This document shows, one piece after another, positions 21,701 through 32,945 of a DNA stretch of 64,000 nucleotides. Below the pieces are notes generated by a model that ran no database searches, was not told where the DNA came from, and saw only the letters and a list, made by a program, of their open reading frames with translations. The stretch is from the NCBI GenBank assembly GCA_015680685.1, contig MNCI01010025.1:143987-207986 (forward strand). Direction: 5' to 3'. The translations under genes were made by a program, and so were the position numbers. Position 1 is the stretch's first letter, and each line of letters starts with the position of its first letter. The DNA is from Gnetum montanum (taxonomy: Eukaryota; Streptophyta; Gnetopsida; Gnetales; Gnetaceae).

Positions 21701-21705
21701 CAATC
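21701..21705. repeat. Target-site duplication of Copia-like copy 1, right
   Basis: CAATC, identical to 15751-15755. Confidence 0.75.
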
Positions 21706-22230
21706 CACTCTGTGAAGTACTTAGTTACAATGATAATAAATTTTTTGTATTGAAAAAATTAGGTGTTATAGGTCCAATTATATTAATTGTCCATCATTAA
21801 AAAAACCACATAATATGAGTATTATGTAAGTATGTTGCTGGCACATATATAAGGTTTTTGTGCCATTGACAAGTATCACAAGTTCTTACCTTTTTCATGC
21901 AGCTATTTTTCATATAAGGATAGTAGTATCCTAGGAATCTAAACTTAGCATCCATGGCTCTAGGTCATATATGTCCTCCACATATGCCATCATGTGCTTG
22001 ATGTAGGACTATATGGAATTTATCTTTACTCAAGATTAAAAAGCTCAAAAATTCATGTGATCAACATAAGAAGTGTTGAAGCTAATGCTTACTTTATACT
22101 TTGATGGAAACCTAAAGGTAGATACAATTGTCTTGTTCCATAAAATATCCTATCATATGGCCTTCTCTTGATGAATTTTTCAATCTATTTTAGTCATAAA
22201 AATGGGATTTATAACTCACATAGTATAAAT
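21706..22230 (-). pseudogene. E1: integrase N-terminal part (family 2)
   Basis: The minus strand continues the E1 integrase. The HHCC zinc-finger region is readable at about 22030-21850 (HDGICGGHI, then KVRTCDTCQWHKNLIY), parallel to the E2 text HVNEGVCVGHI and KVKTCNTCKRHSNLIH. Stops and frameshifts are present. Upstream RNase H and RT are not found before LTR C. Confidence 0.65.
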
Positions 22231-22969
22231 TTAATTTAGGCTAGTGTATGGGAGATTAAAAGCCTCATAGGCCATCAAAAATGATATTTTTAGTGTCATA
22301 TGCTACATAATATAGTCCCACATGCTATGGCAATGTGTGGGATAGAATGTGAAGCCAAAGCATGTAATTTGTGAAACTTTGTCCATTCACTACCAACATG
22401 TACCTCACACACTATACCAACATGTAAAATAGTGTATGGGTAAAAAAGGGATCAAACTTTCTTACATAGTGCAACATAGAAATTATTGAAGAATAGTGTA
22501 GGGAATGTGTAGCAATTTCGAAAAAATTAGCCAAAATTAAATCGGTGAAAAAGTAGTGTGCATGGACTACTTAAGAAAAAATTGTTAGCATTGAAAGGAC
22601 TTTTTAGAGGCTTTTAAACTCTTCAAAAAATTATAAATTTTAAGAGCAAAAGGAGTTCTAAAGGCCTATATCCATTTAGAGAGCATATTTTCAAGGGCCA
22701 AGACCTTATTGCAGCATATGCCAATGAATTTGGGAGGACTATAGGATGCATGTTGCCCATCCTCATCCATGATTATCTACATTAGTTTATGAAAAGGATT
22801 TTGGAATAATAATAGTTTCAAATTTTGTATTTTGTAAACCTAGTTTTCACAAACTTAATATATGTTTTGCATTTTTTACATATTTTTCTTTATTATTTTC
22901 TACAACTTATCTTGGCATAGGCTCTATTATTCATATATTTATTTCCATCTTTTATTTTCATTTCACATC
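22231..22969. other. Unassigned DNA left of LTR C
   Basis: No domain recognised. The words CACATGCTATGG and ATGTGTxGG recur but no clear array is seen. It does not match the flank on the right side of LTR D, so it gives no target duplication for the inverted pair. Confidence 0.3.
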
Positions 22970-23817
22970 TGATGAGTGGCAAGATACCCCTATATTTAAC
23001 CATACGAATACAAGCGTAGCACACATGATCAAGTCGAACTCCGCAGACTAAATGCCTACACACCCCATGAAACACTTAGGGTTAATTATTCATTTTCTTC
23101 CTAGACTTACTTGTAGTTGTCACAATGTATGGTTAAGCAATTCTAAGGTATATGATTTTTATAGTTTTTTATGTTTTTATGTCTTCTATCCTAATAGGTT
23201 GAAGGGTTGAGAAACTAACTAACTCTAACTAATTAAGTAAGTCTAATTTACCTCGCATTAGCATCCGTTACCACCTACCGTACACACCCTAAACCGATGC
23301 AACTGTGGCTACCAAATGATAATCATTGCTAGGATCACCACACATAACACACGTGCTCTAAGTGATCATACTGAGGCACTTAACTAGGAGGAAAGGGTTG
23401 AGAGAACCTAATCTAGCTTAAGTGCGATGAGAATGCATTCCTTGATTATCCACACATATCTGTAGGTGCACGTAATCAAGTTGTACTTTGAGCAACTAAT
23501 TCCTTGATCAATGGTACACATCCTTAAATGCTCATAATCAATTTGTACTCATTCCATGTTATTAAAACAATAAATAACATGTAATAAAGAATAAGTAATA
23601 AAATCCTATTCCATGCACTGCAAGGTTTATCGCAAAAAGCTCGTCTTTATTGCTGTACAAAACTTGTGTTCAGGTACAATGTTGCTCGAATAAAGATCTG
23701 TTCACTTTAGGACTCCTACTATGAGCACATGGAAAATATTCTATCTATGAAGTGATCAATCTACCAGAGTTTCCCTAATTCTAGCCTAGGATGAGGAATA
23801 AGGGGAGTATCGCCTCT

Positions 23818-23825
23818 TATTTATA
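23818..23825 (-). promoter_or_regulatory. TATA box of LTR C
   Basis: TATAAATA on the minus strand at the position conserved in all family 1 LTRs. Confidence 0.6.
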
Positions 23826-23842
23826 GATTTGGCAGCAGATTG

Positions 23843-23902
23843 TGATATCGCGTATGTGATATCGTAGGGGACGATGTGATATCATGGCCTATGCGATATC
23901 GT
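23843..23902 (-). promoter_or_regulatory. U3 palindrome array of LTR C
   Basis: GATATCGC-GTAT-GTGATATC, then further GATATC half sites. The one arm mismatch is a C-to-T at a CpG. Confidence 0.5.
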
Positions 23903-23911
23903 GTCTCATCA

Positions 23912-26149
23912 TACCCCAATGACTGAATGAAAACTCATCCTTGAGTTCCTTTCAAAATATTGGGAAGGTATGGAATTATTGAGGGGAATGGAACTAATGG
24001 GATGACATGTGAACAGATCATCATTACAAGACTTGATAAAACTGGTATTCATGACAACAAGGGTGAACACCTTATTACAATGACATCAGGCCTTAGTTGG
24101 TAGTTGAGAAAGAGAGAGAGAAAGAAGTGTTGCTATTGCCAACGTCAAGATTGTGCCTTCTATTGTCCATCGGTAAGTGCACCATCGATCTTGCTCCTTA
24201 ACTACTTCTAACGTTGCTCCATTCCAAGTGGTTCCAGATCTAGTCCATTATTTCATGATCGCCATCTACACATACAACACAATCTTATATTAGCAAGGGT
24301 AAATGAATCATCATGTAATTGATACCTCGCTTCGATGTAAGTCCATTCGCTAGGTTGTGGTATGGCTGATATGGATCAGGAGATATATTAATGATGAATA
24401 CCAAAGGTGCAGGGGTTAGGAAGAAAATCAAAAAATTTGGGGCTAAGAGAAAATTGAAAATATCAGGCCTCGTACCCCCATGACTAATCGCAAACCTCTG
24501 GTAGTGTTAGAATGGAGAAAGAAAAATGAGTAAGAAAGATAGATAAAAAGGGACAACTATAGCATCGAGGAAATGAATGTCAAAATGGTAATGAACAAAA
24601 TAAAATTAATTGCAAAAATGTTAGGAAAAAGAAGTTAATGGATGCACAAAATAGGAATGTTAGTGGGTCATCCTTAAAGCAAGCTCATGCCCTTAATGCC
24701 CTAACAAACCCAGATTCAAAGAGTCCGTAGGCTCTGGGAATGTCATTTGGAACAAGATTTAAAGTCTTAACCACAAGGTTTTACCAAAAAGAAAAGAATG
24801 CATCAACAAAAATATATACACTAATTATACAACTAGCAATGAGGTGAATAATGGAGCGAAGGATGGAAAGAAGAAAATGGAATGGAATCCCAAGAACAAG
24901 GTGGTGTACAGCCCCTTGTGTGTTTCATGATTAATGGGACTTAGCAAATATCATTCCAACTCCAACCTTAAACCAAAAACATATAGCAACTTCGCATCAA
25001 TACATTTGGCTGAACCATCCTCTTGAATAACAAGAATTCCTCCTCCAAGAGCCACCACCATTCTGATGAGAAAAGGAGAGAATGGGAAGTGAGAAGGGCC
25101 TTAGTTAGAGGGAACACTTTTGGTTCCATAACTAGTGCTTGTAGTCCAAGTTTATTTCATCTAAGGGATGTGCTTTGAATTCTCACTTTTTTTTTTCTTT
25201 TTATGTTTTTTATTTTTATGCGTGAGAACCACACCATGCAAAGACTTCTTATTTTTATTATCTCAGCTTCCGATATATGGGTAACATCGGAATGGCAAGA
25301 AAACTCAAGAAGAAAAACATCCAAGCACCTAAGAAAATGGCCAACACAAATTCATCAAGTTCCCTTAAAGTCACACCATTTTCAATCCTTGAATCCTTCC
25401 TTATTTTGAGAAATGCCCATTCACCGATTCGTTAAAGTTCTTATTAAAAAGAGACTATAAATTTCCAAGCCAAGAGAGACCATAGACTTTGGTGGATGGA
25501 TGGATGAAGTGAAATTCATTGCCTGCCATATCAGAAGAACATACCTTAGTATCAGCATCATAACTTTAAGATAAAAACCAAACATTAGCAACCAATGAAA
25601 AATAGTTCATACCATCATGAAGAACACTTATTGGGTGATAAACTTACATGGTGGATGACACACACACACACACACACAAATGTTAAATTATAATGATGTC
25701 GTACAAAAAAAAAGTTAATGAAATTTGTAAAACAAAAACAAGAAAAGTAAAAGACAGTTGTAAAACAAAAAGAAATGTGTAAGACAAAAACATGTAAAAA
25801 AGACCTGTAAAACAAAAATGTGTAAAAAAAATTGAAAAAGAACTGAGGGCCCCATATGATTAGCATAGGTGGCCATCTCCCCCATGACTGATTGGAAAGG
25901 GAGATATCCAAAATAATGAGCACCTATTTGAATTTCTTAAAAGTGTCCAACTTCACCCAATTGATGATCTTAGATTAAGGGGTGGAAGTTGGCGATGCTC
26001 ATATTCCAATGTATAAATTCTTTCATTATGGGCATGGGTTGTTTCCTTAGTTTTTTCCATGCATATTTGTTTGCTCTTCCTAGTAGCTATCAACCACAGG
26101 GTGTGTCTACTACTGGTGTGGTTGCTATATACAGGCACCTTTGAATTTT
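23912..26149 (-). mobile_element. Copy C: non-coding internal 3' region
   Basis: Reads inward from the polypurine tract (ATTGGGGTA on the minus strand, 23912-23920) and matches 28150-30413 of copy D in inverted orientation. Contains a (CA)n run (about 25655-25678) and a TGTAAAACAAAAA-type low-complexity stretch (25690-25840). No RT, RNase H or integrase. Confidence 0.75.
25655..25840. repeat. (CA)n and TGTAAAACAAAAA low-complexity tract
   Basis: Counterpart of 28381-28700 in the other arm, but about half as long. Confidence 0.75.
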
Positions 26150-26640
26150 TAATTCTTGGGCACATCGATTACATGGAAAAATGTTGAGCATTCTTCCATG
26201 TCATCACCCTCTGAGTCACTGTATGTAATGCATAAAACTTTCTTCTTCTTGATCTTTCTGTAAATGTTTATTTTAGATATTTTCAAGGAAAGATCGTGGA
26301 TCCCTAGTTACATGTCTACTGTACTTAGCCATGGCCTTCCCATTATAATTGGGAAGCCTCCTTCGTTGTTTTTAACTTCAATCACTAGGAAGTCAGCTGG
26401 TTATGACCACCCACACACAGTCATAATGATGTCCTCCATCAATCCCAAGGGAATGGTGATGGACTGGTTAGCCAGCTACAGTTGGATGTTGTTCTTCTTA
26501 AGTTGGGGTAAGTTCCAGTCTTGATACATTTCTTGTGATATTAAATTGACTCCAAAACCTAAGTCAAGAAGAGCCTAATGTGGTTTGTTACCAGTGATTT
26601 ATAGATAGATTAAGGGGCTCCTAGAGTTAGATATTTTCCT
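26150..26640 (-). pseudogene. Copy C: protease pseudogene
   Basis: Aspartic protease of the Gag-protease polyprotein on the minus strand. The active site reads ALLDLGFGVNLIS (Asp codon 26573-26575), close to the DLGA/S form of Athila/Tat proteases. The ILGRP-type signature near 26350-26330 is degraded. Gag is absent: homology to copies A and D ends at about 26701. Confidence 0.7.
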
Positions 26641-26701
26641 AGAAAGGTGTTCCACCTTGATCTAGTTGGTTACAGTATGTGTTAACATAACCGTATGCGT
26701 A

Positions 26702-26713
26702 CTCTGTTGTTCA
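26702..26713. other. Junction at the centre of the inverted C/D pair
   Basis: Left of here the minus-strand copy C ends in its protease leader. Right of here the plus-strand copy D begins inside gag. Both copies are therefore 5'-truncated and joined head to head. Confidence 0.65.
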
Positions 26714-28375
26714 TACCTTGCCAATTCAAAAACTAACAATAAAAGTATCAGCTAAGGTGGATCAATTGTGGGATTCCTTAGACTCTAGGCTTGAAACTGT
26801 CCTAAAAATTTTAGAGGAGTCTAAGGTGGAATGAAGTAGTGACAAAGATAAGAAAAAGAGGTGAGATTTAGGCCCTTCACATAACAAGGGTAAGGGGAAA
26901 ATTACTATCTCTGATGAGATTGTGGACTTAGACACAGACGATGATGGTGGATGTGAGATTTGCCAATATGACCATCTTCAGGGATGTTTTCCAATCATCT
27001 CACATCTACAAGAGTCTAGGGTGTATGCACTTAACCCGAGACTTAACAAATGAAAAACACCCCAAAGGTTACCTTATATCTAAGGTAACCCAAGGTAGTT
27101 CCACCAACCATTAACGTACTATCCAAGTGGAACTCCACCACAACCCATCAAACAACATCAGCAGTGGCAATACCCATAGTCATGGCTCCCCAATGTCACT
27201 ACCAAGTTCAGGAGTACTTTAGGAGGACTCCTTCTCCTTCGGCAAACACTCCACACACATACCATCCACACTTCTTCCACCTATAGTTCCCATAGCTCCT
27301 ACTCCAACAATGCAAGGGGAACTCCCCACTCAACCACAGCAACGTAATGCTACGAGAGCCATAAACATTCAACCCACTGCTAGTTTTGATAACCATAAAA
27401 AGAGAATACCTTTCTTCAAAATCAGAAGCCCGGACAAGCTCTCACAACAACATGTCGTTGAGTCGATGTATGCTCCTCCAAAAAATAATACTTTGGGGCC
27501 CCCTTCAATCCAATAGAGCTTCACGCATACGATTATTTTAACACATACCATAACTAATTGGATCAAGGTAGCCCACCTTCCTAGGAAACTCTCTGACCTT
27601 GAAAGCCCCTTAATCTATCTTCAAATTGTTGGGAACAAACCACATAAGGCTCTTCTTGACTTAGGTTCCAGGGTCAATTTAATCTCACGAGAAATGTATC
27701 AAACCTGGAACCTACCCCAACTTAAGAAGAGTAACATTCAACTAGAGCTAGATGACCAGTCCATCACCATTCACTTGGGATTGGTGGAGGACATAGTTAC
27801 CACTCTATGTGGGTGGTCATACCCAACTAACTTCCTAGTAATAGAAGTCAATAGTGACAACAGGGGCTTTCCAATTATAATGGGAAGGCCATGGCTCAGT
27901 ATGATGGACGTGTACCTAGGGATCCACGATCTATCTTTGGAGATATCTAAGGTCGACATTTATGGAAAGATCAAGAAGAAGAAAGTTCCATACATTACAT
28001 ACAGTGACTCTGAGGGTGATGACATGGAGGAATGCTCAACATCTCTTCCATGTAACCGGTGTGCCCAAGAAACACAAATTCAAAAGGTGCTTGTATGTAG
28101 CAACAACACAAGTAGTGGACATCCCGTGGTTGACAACTAGTTAAAAGAGCAACCCAATATGCATGGAAGAAACTCGGGAAGCAACTCATGCTAACAATGA
28201 AGGCATGAACACATTGGAATCTAAGCATTGCCAACTTCCATCGCTTAACCTGAAAACATCAATTGGGAGATGTTGGACAATTTTAAGAAATTCAAATAGG
28301 TGCTCATTATTTTGGATTTCTCCCTTTCCATTCAGTCATGGAGGAGATGGCCACCTATGCTAATCATTGAAGGCC
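26714..28375 (+). pseudogene. Copy D: Gag-protease pseudogene, 5'-truncated
   Basis: The plus strand starts within Gag at the equivalent of copy A position 1590. The acidic region, KGKGKI and CEICQYDHLQGC (about 26960) align with copy A. A deletion of about 120 bp with frameshift near 27189 removes the Pro-rich centre. The protease follows at 27540-28140: IVGNKPHKALLDLGSRVNLI (Asp codon 27658-27660, DLG intact), then FPIIMGRPWLSMMDVYLG, the flap and GRP-type motif. Of the three family 1 proteases this keeps the best catalytic motif. The tail continues to about 28375 (FLIILDFS-like, matching copy C). Gag and protease are both interrupted by stops. Confidence 0.8.
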
Positions 28376-28380
28376 CTCAT

Positions 28381-28700
28381 TTTGTTTAGTTTTTGTTTTA
28401 CATGTTTTTTTTACAGTTTTTGTTTTACACATTTTTTTTACACATTTTTGTTTTACACGTTTTTTATACACATTTTTGTTTTACATATTTTTTTTACAAG
28501 TTTTTTTTACACATTTTTGTTTTACATATTTTTTTTTTACACATTTTTTTTACAAGTTTTTGTTTTACACGTTTTTGTTTTGCATGTTTTTGTTTTACAA
28601 GTTTTTTTTTTTTACAAATTTCTTTAAATTTTCTTATTTTTCTTTTATAATATCATTATACTTTTTCATTTCTTTACGTGTGTGTGTGTGTGTGTGTGTT
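28381..28700. repeat. TTTTGTTTTACA low-complexity array and (TG)n
   Basis: About 20 degenerate units of TTTTGTTTTACAC/ATTTTTTTTACAC, then (TG)n at 28678-28700. Expanded relative to copy C. The long Phe/Tyr-rich open frames here are by-products of the repeat. Confidence 0.85.
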
Positions 28701-30400
28701 TTATCCATTCTATAAGTTTGTCACCCAATAAGTGTTATTCATGATGGTATGAACTATTTTCCTATTGGTTGCTAATGTTTGGTTTTTACCTTTAAGTTAC
28801 GATGTTGATACTAAGGTATGTTTATTTTGATATGGCAGCCAATGAGTCCACTTCATCCATACATCCACCATATCTATGGTCTCTCTTGGATTGGAAATGT
28901 ACAGTTGCTTTCTAATAAGGACTTTAACGAACGAGTGACTCAGTACTTCTCAGACTAAGGAAGGACTCAAGGCTTGAAAAGGGTGTGACTTCAAGGGAAC
29001 TTGATGCATTTGTGTTGGCCATTATCTTGGATTCTTGGATGTTTTCTTCGTAAGTTTTCTTACCATTTCAATGTTACCTAATTATCAGAAAGCTGAGTTA
29101 ATAAAAATAAAAAGTCTTTGCATGGTGTGGTTCTCATGCATAAAAACATAAAACACAAAAAAAAAAGAAGAAAGGAAAAAAAGTGAGAATTCAAAACACA
29201 CCCCTTAGAAAAAATAATTCCTTGGGCTACAAGCATTGGTTATGGAACTAAAAACATTCCCTCTAACTAATGCCCTTCTCGCTTCCCATTCTCTCCTCAT
29301 TTTTTTGTCAAAATGGTGGTGCCTCTTGGGTGAAGGCTTCTTGTTATTCAAGAGTATGGATGGACCAAATGCATTGATGCAAAGTCACTGGATGTGGTTG
29401 GTTTGAGGTTGGAGTTGGAATGAGATTTGCCAAGTTACATTAATTGTTAACTCCACAAGGGGCTATACACCACCTTGTTCTTGAGACTCCATTCCATTCT
29501 CTTCTCTCCATCCTTCTCTCCATTATTCACCTCATTTTCGGTTGTATCATTAGTGTATATTTTGGTAGATGCATTGTTTTCTTTTTGGTAAATTCCTATG
29601 GTTAAGACTTTAAATATTGTTCCAAAGGACATTCCCAGAGCCTATGGACTCTATGAATGTGGGTTCATCATGGCATTAAGGGCATGAGCCTGATTTGGGG
29701 AGGACCCACTAGCATTCCTATTTGGTGCATCCATTAAATTTTTTTCCTTAACATTTTTTCAATCCATTTCATCGATGTCCTAGTTGTATCTTTTTATCCA
29801 TCCTTCTTATTCCTTTTCTTTTTTCATTCTCTCGCTATTGGAGGTTCACGATTAGTCATGGGGGTACAGGGCCTAATTTTTTCGATTTTCTCCCAACCCC
29901 TACACATTTGGTAGTCATCATTAATATATTTCTAGATCCGCAATCAGTTATACTACAACCCAACCAATTGACCTTATACTGAGGCAAGGTATCAATTACA
30001 TGAAATTCATTTACCCTTGCAAATACAAGACTGTGTTGTGTGTGTAGATGGCAATCATGCAACAATGGATTGGATTTGGAGGGAACACTTGGAATGGAGC
30101 AATGTCGAAAGTAGCTATGCAAGGAATGAGATCGATGATGTACTTATGGATGGACAATGAAAGATGCAATATTGGCATTGGTAGCAGCAAGATTTCTTTT
30201 CTTTTCTCTCTTCTCTCTTAGCTACCAATTGAGGCCTGATGTCAAATGTAATAAGGTGTTCACTCTTGTTGTCATGAACACCAATTTTTTTATCTTGTAA
30301 TGATGATCTGTTAACATGTCATCCCATTAGTTCCATTTGAGTCAATAATCCCATACCTTCTTGATATTATTGTAAGGAACTCAAGGATGAGTTTTCATTT
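28701..30400 (+). mobile_element. Copy D: non-coding internal 3' region
   Basis: Inverted counterpart of 23960-25650. No pol domain seen. Confidence 0.7.
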
Positions 30401-30413
30401 AGTCATGAGGGTA
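30401..30413 (+). promoter_or_regulatory. Polypurine tract of copy D
   Basis: AGTCATGAGGGTA immediately before TGATGGG, matching the minus-strand ATGGGGGTA and ATTGGGGTA of copies B and C. Confidence 0.65.
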
Positions 30414-30659
30414 TGATGGGATGTGATATCGCATGGGCCACAATATTACATACGTGATATCGCGGCCGCTATGATATTACATCCCGCACGATCTTGCGTC
30501 GTCCCCTATAATATCGCATATGTGATATCGCGATGTGCCTTCATATCTATAAATAAGAGTGGGCTCTTCCTTGTTTCTCATTCTAGGCCTAGACCATAGT
30601 GAAACTCTTGCAGTTTTTTCACTCCAGAGATAGATTAATTTCCATGTGCCCATAGTAGG
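30414..30659 (+). repeat. Copy D: 3' LTR, left part
   Basis: Starts TGATGGG and carries the palindrome array (about 30424-30532, including a GCGGCCGC site) and a TATA box at 30548-30555. Breaks off at GTAGG (30655-30659), where LTR C continues without interruption. Confidence 0.85.
30548..30555 (+). promoter_or_regulatory. TATA box of LTR D
   Basis: TATAAATA, preceded by GATATCGCG half sites. Confidence 0.6.
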
Positions 30660-31215
30660 TGTTCACACATTTGGCCATTCCATGGAATAGTAAGACTCTT
30701 GATTTGAAAACTAAAACTCATGGGTTCGATTTTGGTAAGCCTCTTGCTTCATTTTCAATAAATTACAAAAGTCAAGTCATGCTTCTAACATTATGTATTC
30801 AAAGGTTGTTGGATCATCTGGTAAGGTATGTATCCACCTAATAACATATCAACGTTCAATTACCTGGTTGTTAGGACTTTGTGGTGTGGTTCTAAATCAA
30901 AGTTTGAATGAGATGATAGGATTGTTATTGGGTGTGATTTTGGGGCAAAAACTGGCTTTTGGATATATCAGATATTAGCAAAAATCTGCTACCGGTGCTC
31001 AAATGGATTTTAGTGGAAGTGTTGGAATACCATTCTGGAAAATATTTCAAAAATACAAATATTTTACTTCTACGCCCTTTTGTAGGCTCCTGGCTTTGGC
31101 ACAACTGTTGAGAATGGTTACGATGGTGTAATTGTTGGGGTTCATCTGCACTTGTTGCATCTAGAGGAAAATGCCAAAAACCTCACTCACGCAATTGTTA
31201 GCAACACAACAAACC

Positions 31216-31674
31216 ATGGGATTCTGGGGATTAAGTTTTGCAAGATTAGGGTTCCTAGGCATGGGTCTGTGAAAGGCATACACAACAACAAAATTATACC
31301 TGCAATCATCATCATCCGAATGTGCTCTGGATGGCTACAGAAAATGCCCATTTTACCTCCCAAAATTGTTTCTAAGTGCAGGCCTATCGCTTGCCCACAT
31401 TCTGAATGCAGCCCTATTCTCAGATTCTGCCAAAGATTTGGTGGGTTCAGCAATGGAATTGGAGAAATTAGGCGTGGCCTCAATTTTCCTGCTCTACACC
31501 ATGGCAAAAATAATTGCAGAATTGACAAGGATTCTTCCACTGCTAGCTCAAATTCATCATTTGGTGGGAGTTTTGGCATTCTTGGAAGAATGTCTACAGT
31601 TGATAGAGGGAAAAGAAGCACACGACATAATATCAAATCGTCGTCCTTGTATTGACCCTGATTTTATTTTTTAA
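31216..31674 (+). pseudogene. Unrecognised coding-like segment in the LTR D insertion
   Basis: From an ATG at 31216 the frame reads MGFWGLSFARLGFLGMGL, then a TGA at 31270, then stays open to a TAA at 31672. The translation has natural-looking composition: a basic and aromatic stretch (GYRKCPFYLPKLFLSAGL), two or more hydrophobic segments (AHILNAALF; VASIFLLYTMAKIIAEL; LVGVLAFLEECLQL) and a charged tail (EGKEAHDIISNRRPCIDP). It could be a small membrane protein relic. Two other frames are also open here (plus 31152-31655 and minus 31187-31636). I prefer this one on composition only, and no family is recognised. Confidence 0.3.
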
Positions 31675-31953
31675 AACAAAGGTTTTATTAATCAATGCCA
31701 TGCCCAAAGTTATAAAAAATATTAATACGAGCATAAAGTCACAATTTAAGTTTTAATAATAATCTATATGGAAAGGTTATAGGGAGTTTTATTGGATAAA
31801 CACTTGGCCACCATAGCTTTTATTTTCTATACTGGTAACTTTTTTTTTTAAAAAAAAGGTTGTAACTTCCAAGCCATCCCATGATGTTTGTAACCACTAC
31901 AAAGGACACTTGTCAATTGTAGCCTTTTTTATCTCTTTGGTGGTTGAAACCAC

Positions 31954-32286
31954 NNNNNNNNNNNNNNNNNNNNNNNNNNNNNNNNNNNNNNNNNNNNNNN
32001 NNNNNNNNNNNNNNNNNNNNNNNNNNNNNNNNNNNNNNNNNNNNNNNNNNNNNNNNNNNNNNNNNNNNNNNNNNNNNNNNNNNNNNNNNNNNNNNNNNNN
32101 NNNNNNNNNNNNNNNNNNNNNNNNNNNNNNNNNNNNNNNNNNNNNNNNNNNNNNNNNNNNNNNNNNNNNNNNNNNNNNNNNNNNNNNNNNNNNNNNNNNN
32201 NNNNNNNNNNNNNNNNNNNNNNNNNNNNNNNNNNNNNNNNNNNNNNNNNNNNNNNNNNNNNNNNNNNNNNNNNNNNNNNNNNNNNN
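31954..32286. other. Assembly gap (333 N)
   Basis: Undefined bases inside the LTR D insertion. Confidence 1.
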
Positions 32287-32945
32287 CAATCGTTGACATC
32301 TATTATCTAGTCAAAATGGAGTCTCATACGTGGTAGTTTACGCAGCAATTTTTGGTAGCATAGTAGGATTGTCTTGAAGAAATTGCTTATTTGAGCCTTG
32401 GAAGTTTGAACAATTCATAGATATTGAATTTGGAGTAGCTTTATTGTGAAGTGTTTACTCGTGTCATTTTACCTTGTTTAAATATTTGAGGTCTACACAA
32501 ATCTGCTTTCCTTTCTTTTCTATCTATTTCCATTGAATCTTGCTCTATTTCTAGTTTTCTTGTGGAACTATCTCTTTCTCTGGGGAAAATTAGGATTAGA
32601 TTTGCAGAGTTTTGCTCAAATGTTTTTGCAAAATTTTATTTGTTACAAGTAGGTATTATAAGGACCACGTAGAATATGTAGTTGAACAAAATAGGAAACA
32701 TTCAACAACTCACAGTACTTGGCAAAGTTGGCTGAATCTCTTTAAAGTAAGTCATTTGTAGTTTACACATAACGCAATCCTTACATTTCTCACGATCGCA
32801 TGATGCAACAACACACACACATACTCACATTAACTACTGATTTTATTTAGAGGTATCTGGGCCTTGGTGTTGCCAGAGACTAGCAGGTACGTAAATCCTG
32901 TTCGAGGACACTCATTGGCAATCGTGTCCCAAACGGTCACCAAAA

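Larger units (their letters stand above)
22970..23911 (-). repeat. Family 1 copy C: 3' LTR
   Basis: 942 bp, TGATGAG...CTCATCA, the most complete family 1 LTR here. It carries the tandem duplication (about 23441-23500 and 23501-23570), a TATA box (23818-23825, minus) and the palindrome array (23843-23902). Confidence 0.9.
30660..32945. mobile_element. 2.3-kb insertion of unknown type in LTR D
   Basis: It separates the two parts of LTR D and is flanked by GTAGG on the left and ATAGG on the right, a possible 4-5 bp duplication. It begins TGTTCACAC and ends in CACCAAAA. No LTR pair or terminal repeat is evident, although 333 N hide part of it. It holds coding-like sequence (31152-31674) and several plausible splice sites, for example TTTTGTAG before 31087 and a short exon-like segment near 32848-32888 with AG before it and GTACGT after it. 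It may be a captured gene fragment or a small mobile element carrying one. Confidence 0.45.

Noticed and set aside
28367-28715. Overlapping 79-86 codon Phe/Tyr/His-rich frames that look like small membrane proteins
   Set aside because: They are read-outs of a degenerate TTTTGTTTTACA repeat and are open in all three frames for that reason.
31187-31636. A 149-codon minus-strand frame and a 167-codon plus-strand frame (31152-31655)
   Set aside because: Both overlap the frame from 31216. Their composition is less protein-like, though without a search neither can be fully excluded.
31897-32336. Open frames of about 130 codons on both strands
   Set aside because: They consist almost wholly of the 333-N gap.
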